NCBI GenBank assembly: GCA_965230495.1
Contig: OZ246004.1
Location: forward strand, 868,001 to 932,000
Direction of reading: 5' to 3'
Source: JACJYM01 sp965230495
GTDB taxonomy: Bacteria; Bacteroidota; Bacteroidia; Chitinophagales; Saprospiraceae
DNA: 64,000 nt
The notes beneath the pieces are model-generated. The model saw nothing but the letters and a program-made list of their open reading frames with translations, did not search any database and had not been told where the DNA came from. The translations under genes and the position numbers were made by a program. Shown in pieces: positions 60,892 through 64,000 of the stretch. How positions within the stretch are numbered: position 1 is the stretch's first letter; each line of letters begins with the position of its first letter.

Positions 60892-62001
60892 ATGAGCGTA
60901 ATTCTTAGATATAGAAAATTAAAAAATGGAAGCAAATCTTATTATTTAGATATTTCGCATAATGGAGAGAGGTATCGAGAGTTTTTAAACGCAAAGATTA
61001 ATGGTAGACTAAACAAGAAAATAGGAAAATCGAAGAAGGAGGGTAGAGTGGACAAGATAGACAAATCCCACAATGACGAAATCAAACGGTTGGCAATGGC
61101 TATTAGGAATGAAAGAGAAAGAGAATTAATTACGCAGGGATCAAACGTCTCAGATATAAAAAAGAGAAATATTTGTTTTACTACCTTTTTTGAGGAGTAC
61201 GACAATAATTATGACAAGGCTGATTTTCGGAAAATTCATTCTGCATTCCTGAAGTTTGAAAAGTTCTTTGGAAAAATAAAAGCAGGAAGACTTAATCATG
61301 ACATTTGTTTGAAGTATCTGGAGTTTTTGAGGTCTAATGACAAAATAAAAAGTGACGAGACTGTGAGGTCTTATTTTGGTGTTTTTAGAAAAATAATTCA
61401 TCAAGCTGAAATAAGAGGTATTTTAAAAGAAGATCCGACACGCAATATAAGGGTGAAGAAAATAGAAAGAAAGCTAACCAAACAAGTTTTAGAAATTGAA
61501 GAAATTGCAAAACTTTACAATACTTCATGTGGTAACGAAGAGGTAAAGAGAGCTTTCTTGTTTTGTTTAAATACAGGGTTAGGGTTGGCTGAATTAAGGA
61601 AGCTAAAATGGAAGCATATAAATAATAATAAGCTGTCTCATTTCTCCAGAGCGAAGACAGATAGCTCTTTGGTCATTCCACTCAATGAGGATGCAATATC
61701 TTGTTTAGGCAAAAGAAGAAATATAAGTGAATTTGTTTTTCCTAATCTTCCGTCTAATAACGGGTGCAATAAAACTTTAAAGAATTGGGTGAAAAGAGCA
61801 GGTATTGACAAACATATCACTTGGTATTGCTCTAGACATTCCTTTGCTTGCAACTTGCTGATACATGGAGCGAATACAAAAACGGTATCTCAACTTCTCG
61901 GTCATAGTTCCGCTCAAGTTGTAGATAGATATCTAAAACATGTAGACTCTTTAAAGATTGAAGCCGTAAACGCTATTCCTTCAGTCACCAAGACTGCCTA
62001 G
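60892..62001 (+). CDS. Tyrosine recombinase / integrase of the mobile element
   Basis: A 369-residue integrase. The N-terminal 75 residues (SYYLDISHNGERYREFLN) are an arm-binding domain of the Bacteroidota type. A SAM-like core-binding domain spans about 105-190. The catalytic domain has Lys255 (RAKTDSS), Arg315 (YCSRHSFA), His338 (QLLGHSS) and nucleophile Tyr347 (VVDRYLKH). Two expected residues differ: the Arg I position in TGLGLAE is Gly231, and the His of HxxR is Tyr312. Loss of Arg I is known for the integrase of the Bacteroides transposon CTnDOT. It is the first gene after the tRNA-like site. Confidence 0.92.
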   Translation: MSVILRYRKLKNGSKSYYLDISHNGERYREFLNAKINGRLNKKIGKSKKEGRVDKIDKSHNDEIKRLAMAIRNERERELITQGSNVSDIKKRNICFTTFFEEYDNNYDKADFRKIHSAFLKFEKFFGKIKAGRLNHDICLKYLEFLRSNDKIKSDETVRSYFGVFRKIIHQAEIRGILKEDPTRNIRVKKIERKLTKQVLEIEEIAKLYNTSCGNEEVKRAFLFCLNTGLGLAELRKLKWKHINNNKLSHFSRAKTDSSLVIPLNEDAISCLGKRRNISEFVFPNLPSNNGCNKTLKNWVKRAGIDKHITWYCSRHSFACNLLIHGANTKTVSQLLGHSSAQVVDRYLKHVDSLKIEAVNAIPSVTKTA

Positions 62002-62076
62002 AAAAATCATTTTTTCACAAATGTATTTTTATATCAATATGTAAATAATTGATATTCAATGCTTATGGATCTATTC

Positions 62077-62098
62077 AAAACGAGTTAACCCCCGTTTT
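62077..62098 (+). terminator. Weak hairpin with T-run behind the integrase gene
   Basis: AAAACG and CGTTTT pair across a 10-base loop and are followed by further T. The stem is short and mostly A-T, so activity is uncertain. Confidence 0.3.
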
Positions 62099-62115
62099 TT
62101 GCTTTTTTCATCCGC

Positions 62116-62123
62116 TATCTTTG
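62116..62123 (+). promoter_or_regulatory. Promoter -7 element (TATCTTTG) of the excisionase-like gene
   Basis: TATCTTTG, exact to TAnnTTTG, 21 bases before the ATG at 62,145. It shows that the element uses a host-type promoter. Confidence 0.55.
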
Positions 62124-62144
62124 ATTTATAAAAATATTCATAAT

Positions 62145-62360
62145 ATGAACAAGGATATATTAAGTCTAAATGACTTTGTTAATTATGCAGACATTAGTAA
62201 GTCCAGAGCTTACAAGGCAGTTCACAATAAGGAATTACCTTATTTCAAACCACACGGCGGAAAGGTATATTTCAAGCTTGAGGATGTCAAAAATTGGCTT
62301 TTGCAAAATAGAGTTGATTCAAAATCTGAGATCGAGGCTAAGGCCGCATCTATGACATGA
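62145..62360 (+). CDS. Excisionase-like helix-turn-helix protein
   Basis: A 71-residue protein with a winged-helix excisionase/MerR-like fold: the helix-turn-helix is LNDFVNYADISKSRAYKAVH, followed by a wing (ELPYFKPHGGKVYF) and the ending KLEDVKNWLLQNR, as in helix-turn-helix 'DNA-binding' proteins beside integrases. It probably helps excision or represses element promoters. I start at the ATG 62,145, directly behind a promoter box. An in-frame ATG at 62,049 lies upstream of that box. Confidence 0.8.
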   Translation: MNKDILSLNDFVNYADISKSRAYKAVHNKELPYFKPHGGKVYFKLEDVKNWLLQNRVDSKSEIEAKAASMT

Positions 62361-62531
62361 TTATTTATTCTATGAATAGGAGAGCGTGATAACTCCAATC
62401 CAATTAACACGAAAGGGAGAGGCCGTTATCTCCAATCTAATTAATACGGAAATGGAGAGAAAACTCCAGCCTAATTAAATCGTATAGAATAACTGCTAAA
62501 CGGCAGATTGATAATATAATGATTTAATAAT
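62361..62531. other. Non-coding control or origin-like region of the element
   Basis: 171 bases without a reading frame. It holds the three GGAGAG/CTCC repeats and, at 62,493-62,506, a small hairpin CTGC-taaacg-GCAG. Position between the excisionase-like gene and the replication-type genes fits either a replication origin or an operator. Confidence 0.5.
62379..62485 (+). repeat. Three iteron-like direct repeats with internal dyads
   Basis: The unit is GGAGAG, a 4-8-base spacer, CTCCA, 5 bases, AATTAA. GGAGAG starts at 62,379, 62,416 and 62,454 (periods 37 and 38). CTCCA starts at 62,393, 62,430 and 62,464 (periods 37 and 34). Each GGAG/CTCC pair can also form a small hairpin. Copies are imperfect: the third ends AATTAAATCG rather than AATTAAnACG. 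Confidence 0.7.
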
Positions 62532-62735
62532 ATGGATAAAAATATTCATGGAGAATTTGATGTAGAGACAATTATATCACTTGCTGAGACCTATTTTGAT
62601 GAAAACATTGAAATTAACAAGAGATGGGAAGGGTCAGTAGATGAAGTATTCCATCGGGAGAATATGAGAGCTAGATTTATAGCGATGCACAAAGTTCCTA
62701 GAATAAAAAACAGAGTAGGTTATGGATACAAATAA
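62532..62735 (+). CDS. Small element-borne hypothetical protein (67 aa)
   Basis: A 67-residue, acidic-to-basic protein (MDKNIHGEFDVETIISLAET at the start, RIKNRVGYGYK at the end) with no recognised family, no signal peptide and no membrane helix. Its end overlaps the start of the next gene by 14 bases, which supports translation of both from one message. The repeats lie directly upstream, so it may be under their control. Confidence 0.6.
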   Translation: MDKNIHGEFDVETIISLAETYFDENIEINKRWEGSVDEVFHRENMRARFIAMHKVPRIKNRVGYGYK

Positions 62736-63021
62736 AAGGCCTAATCAAAGGATGATGGATAGTTCTATTGAGGCTTGGAGAAAAATAATTAAGACAAGTA
62801 AATATGAAAGTGAAAAGGAGAAAGTGTATGAGACTCTTAAACATTATGATGTTCCCATGACTCGACAGATGATTTCGCACTATTCGGGAATACCTATAAA
62901 TCATATAACAGAGTATGTAAAAAGACTCCTTGAGGCTGACAGGATAATTCAGAGTAAAAATAAGATCATGTGCCAGGTTTCACCTAATAAAGCTTATTAC
63001 TTAAAATTGAACGAATTATGA
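62722..63021 (+). CDS. Small winged-helix-type DNA-binding protein (99 aa)
   Basis: The C-terminal two thirds read as a winged helix: EKVYETLKHYDVPMTRQMIS followed by HYSGIPINHITEYVKRLLEA, then a wing (RIIQSKNKIMCQV) and YYLKLNEL. This resembles phage proteins that choose among DNA sites by an MTRxxIS-x-xSGI-type helix pair. It overlaps both neighbours, 14 bases upstream and 4 bases (ATGA) downstream, in one co-translated group. Role unknown; regulator or replication accessory are both possible. Confidence 0.65.
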   Translation: MDTNKRPNQRMMDSSIEAWRKIIKTSKYESEKEKVYETLKHYDVPMTRQMISHYSGIPINHITEYVKRLLEADRIIQSKNKIMCQVSPNKAYYLKLNEL

Positions 63022-63971
63022 TTAATGTAGATGACCGATTGATAAAGGAGGTACAGCCATTAATTGGAGCAGAAGCCACGATGTTGTTGCTGACATTGTC
63101 AAGTTACATAAATGACAAAAAGGTTTGCTTTCCTTCTAATAATACTCTACAGGAATTAACAGGCTTTGGAAGGAACAAGGTACAAAAGTTGATAAAGATT
63201 TTATGTAATCATAATCTTCTTAAAGTTAGGCAAGTTAAAGAAAAGGGTACAGGAAAGTTTGGAAAAAGGTATTTTATTCTTCAGACTAGTTTCATATCCT
63301 ATTTTGTAAATGTAAAGGGAACCGTGTTTGAACCGTTACCCGAAATTGGGGCTTCGGACAATACCGCTACCCCGAAAACCGATGCACGGGAAACCGTTAA
63401 CCCAAATCGGGGTACAGAACTAATTAATAAGTATAACACTATTGTCGAGTTCTTAAATTCAGTTACCAATTCTAATTTTTCATCAAAGTCCAAAAAGACT
63501 AAGTCATGTATAAGAGCAAGAATTGAAGAGGGATTTAGCATTGAAGACTTTAAGTTGGTTATAGAATCTAAAAATAGAGAATGGGGTAATGATTCTAAGA
63601 TGAGTGAGTATTTACGTCCACAAACTTTGTTCGGCACTAATTTTGAGAGTTATTTACAACACGCTAAAAGGAGTATAAAAATAATTGATGATGAAGGATT
63701 AAACGAAACTCAAAAGCAATCATTTAATCAATTTAACAAATATCTCGAGGAATTAACCAACATTGATAACGGACTTTCTTCTTCTGAATTTTTAAATATT
63801 ATAAATATCAATTTTAGCCAAGATGTACGGAGGCATTATCTCAAGAGATCATCTTCTTATTCATCTAAGATCAAAGGCATTTTATTTGATCTCAACAACA
63901 ATCGATTTAAGGCAAGAAATACATCAAGCCTTTACACTTATTTGGTAACTGAACTAAAGAAAACAGCATGA
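63018..63971 (+). CDS. Phage-type replication protein with conserved phage C-terminal domain
   Basis: Residues 38-72 (FPSNNTLQELTGFGRNKVQK) are a helix-turn-helix like that of phage replisome organisers. Residues 138-216 match the 'conserved phage C-terminal domain' (Phg_2220_C type), with SKSKKTKSCIRARIEEGFS, Trp189, and YLRPQTLFGTNFESYL. A further 95-residue helical tail follows. Such proteins open phage or plasmid origins or load helicase. It overlaps the previous gene by 4 bases and the next by 4 (ATGA), a typical phage replication operon. Confidence 0.78.
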   Translation: MINVDDRLIKEVQPLIGAEATMLLLTLSSYINDKKVCFPSNNTLQELTGFGRNKVQKLIKILCNHNLLKVRQVKEKGTGKFGKRYFILQTSFISYFVNVKGTVFEPLPEIGASDNTATPKTDARETVNPNRGTELINKYNTIVEFLNSVTNSNFSSKSKKTKSCIRARIEEGFSIEDFKLVIESKNREWGNDSKMSEYLRPQTLFGTNFESYLQHAKRSIKIIDDEGLNETQKQSFNQFNKYLEELTNIDNGLSSSEFLNIININFSQDVRRHYLKRSSSYSSKIKGILFDLNNNRFKARNTSSLYTYLVTELKKTA

Positions 63972-64000
63972 TAAATTTAAGGCAAGAAGCATTAAAATAC
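63968..64000 (+). CDS. Start of the next element gene, cut by the window edge
   Basis: An ATG at 63,968 overlaps the stop of the replication protein gene (ATGA). Eleven codons are visible (MINLRQEALKY). In phage operons this position is often a helicase loader or helicase, but these residues cannot show that. Confidence 0.45.
   Translation, partial: MINLRQEALKY

Noticed and set aside
62379..62485. Repeats as a small CRISPR array
   Set aside because: The units differ from each other, spacing varies, the conserved blocks are 4-6 bases, and no cas gene is near.
63299..63637. A 112-codon minus-strand frame in the element
   Set aside because: Antisense to the phage-type replication gene; no promoter box or motif supports it.

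Overview
The window looks like AT-rich chromosomal DNA of a free-living Bacteroidota bacterium. The evidence is: (i) recurrent TAnnTTTG promoter elements, the Bacteroidota -7 box, 10-80 bases upstream of starts, with almost no Shine-Dalgarno sequences; (ii) lineage-typical families (DUF5683 behind parB, DUF3810, the long NusB form, a PorV/PorQ-like protein, TonB-dependent receptor with a carboxypeptidase-like N-terminus, DUF547, S9 and S41 peptidases); (iii) many lipoproteins. No rRNA gene, complete tRNA gene or CRISPR array was seen. I could not assign a genus.

Layout. 1-5,032 (minus): a truncated membrane protein, two hypotheticals, then the chromosome-partition operon hydrolase-parA-parB-DUF5683. 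5,179-14,998 (plus): flavin reductase, peptide-type binding lipoprotein, S41 protease, DUF697/SHOCT protein, a large acyltransferase, an exonuclease, DUF389, DUF721 (DciA-like), YjbR and an FAD oxidoreductase. 15,001-23,315: TPR lipoprotein, photolyase, DUF3810 zincin, AGCS symporter, lepA and pdhB. 23,262-35,131 (minus): NAD(P)HX repair enzyme, the group zincin lipoprotein / potassium channel with zinc ribbon / RluA, the translation cluster rplT-rpmI-infC with clpC upstream, a beta-barrel protein, a UbiA-like protein, M42 peptidase and pyrE. 35,161-40,579 (plus): NUDIX, TonB receptor, DUF547, PorV-like. 40,589-44,312 (minus): a ModABC-like transporter with threonine aldolase. 44,364-50,628 (plus): tpiA, LptF/G permease, nusB, a hypothetical, S9 peptidase. 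50,663-60,579: a THI5-like binding protein without signal peptide, DUF1801, TerB-like, a 1,328-residue exoprotein, guaA, a PBP-like lipoprotein, a TrmH methyltransferase and a DoxX-like protein.

60,691 to the right edge is the accessory part. A tRNA terminator and what appears to be the 3' end of a tRNA-Leu (minus strand) mark the left attachment site of an integrated element. It carries three helically phased GTCACT repeats before a tyrosine recombinase, an excisionase-like HTH protein with its own promoter, a non-coding stretch with three iteron-like GGAGAG/CTCC repeats, and a tightly overlapping set of small genes ending in a phage-type replication protein. The recombinase has Gly at the Arg I position, recalling the CTnDOT integrase. 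The element runs off the window, so whether it is a prophage, an integrative plasmid or a conjugative element cannot be decided here. It is the best candidate for something undescribed.

Starts were chosen by conserved N-termini, neighbour spacing and promoter positions. Several genes have forced TTG or GTG starts (S41 protease, exonuclease, DUF721, NAD(P)HX repair enzyme, infC, lptF/G-like, trmH-like).
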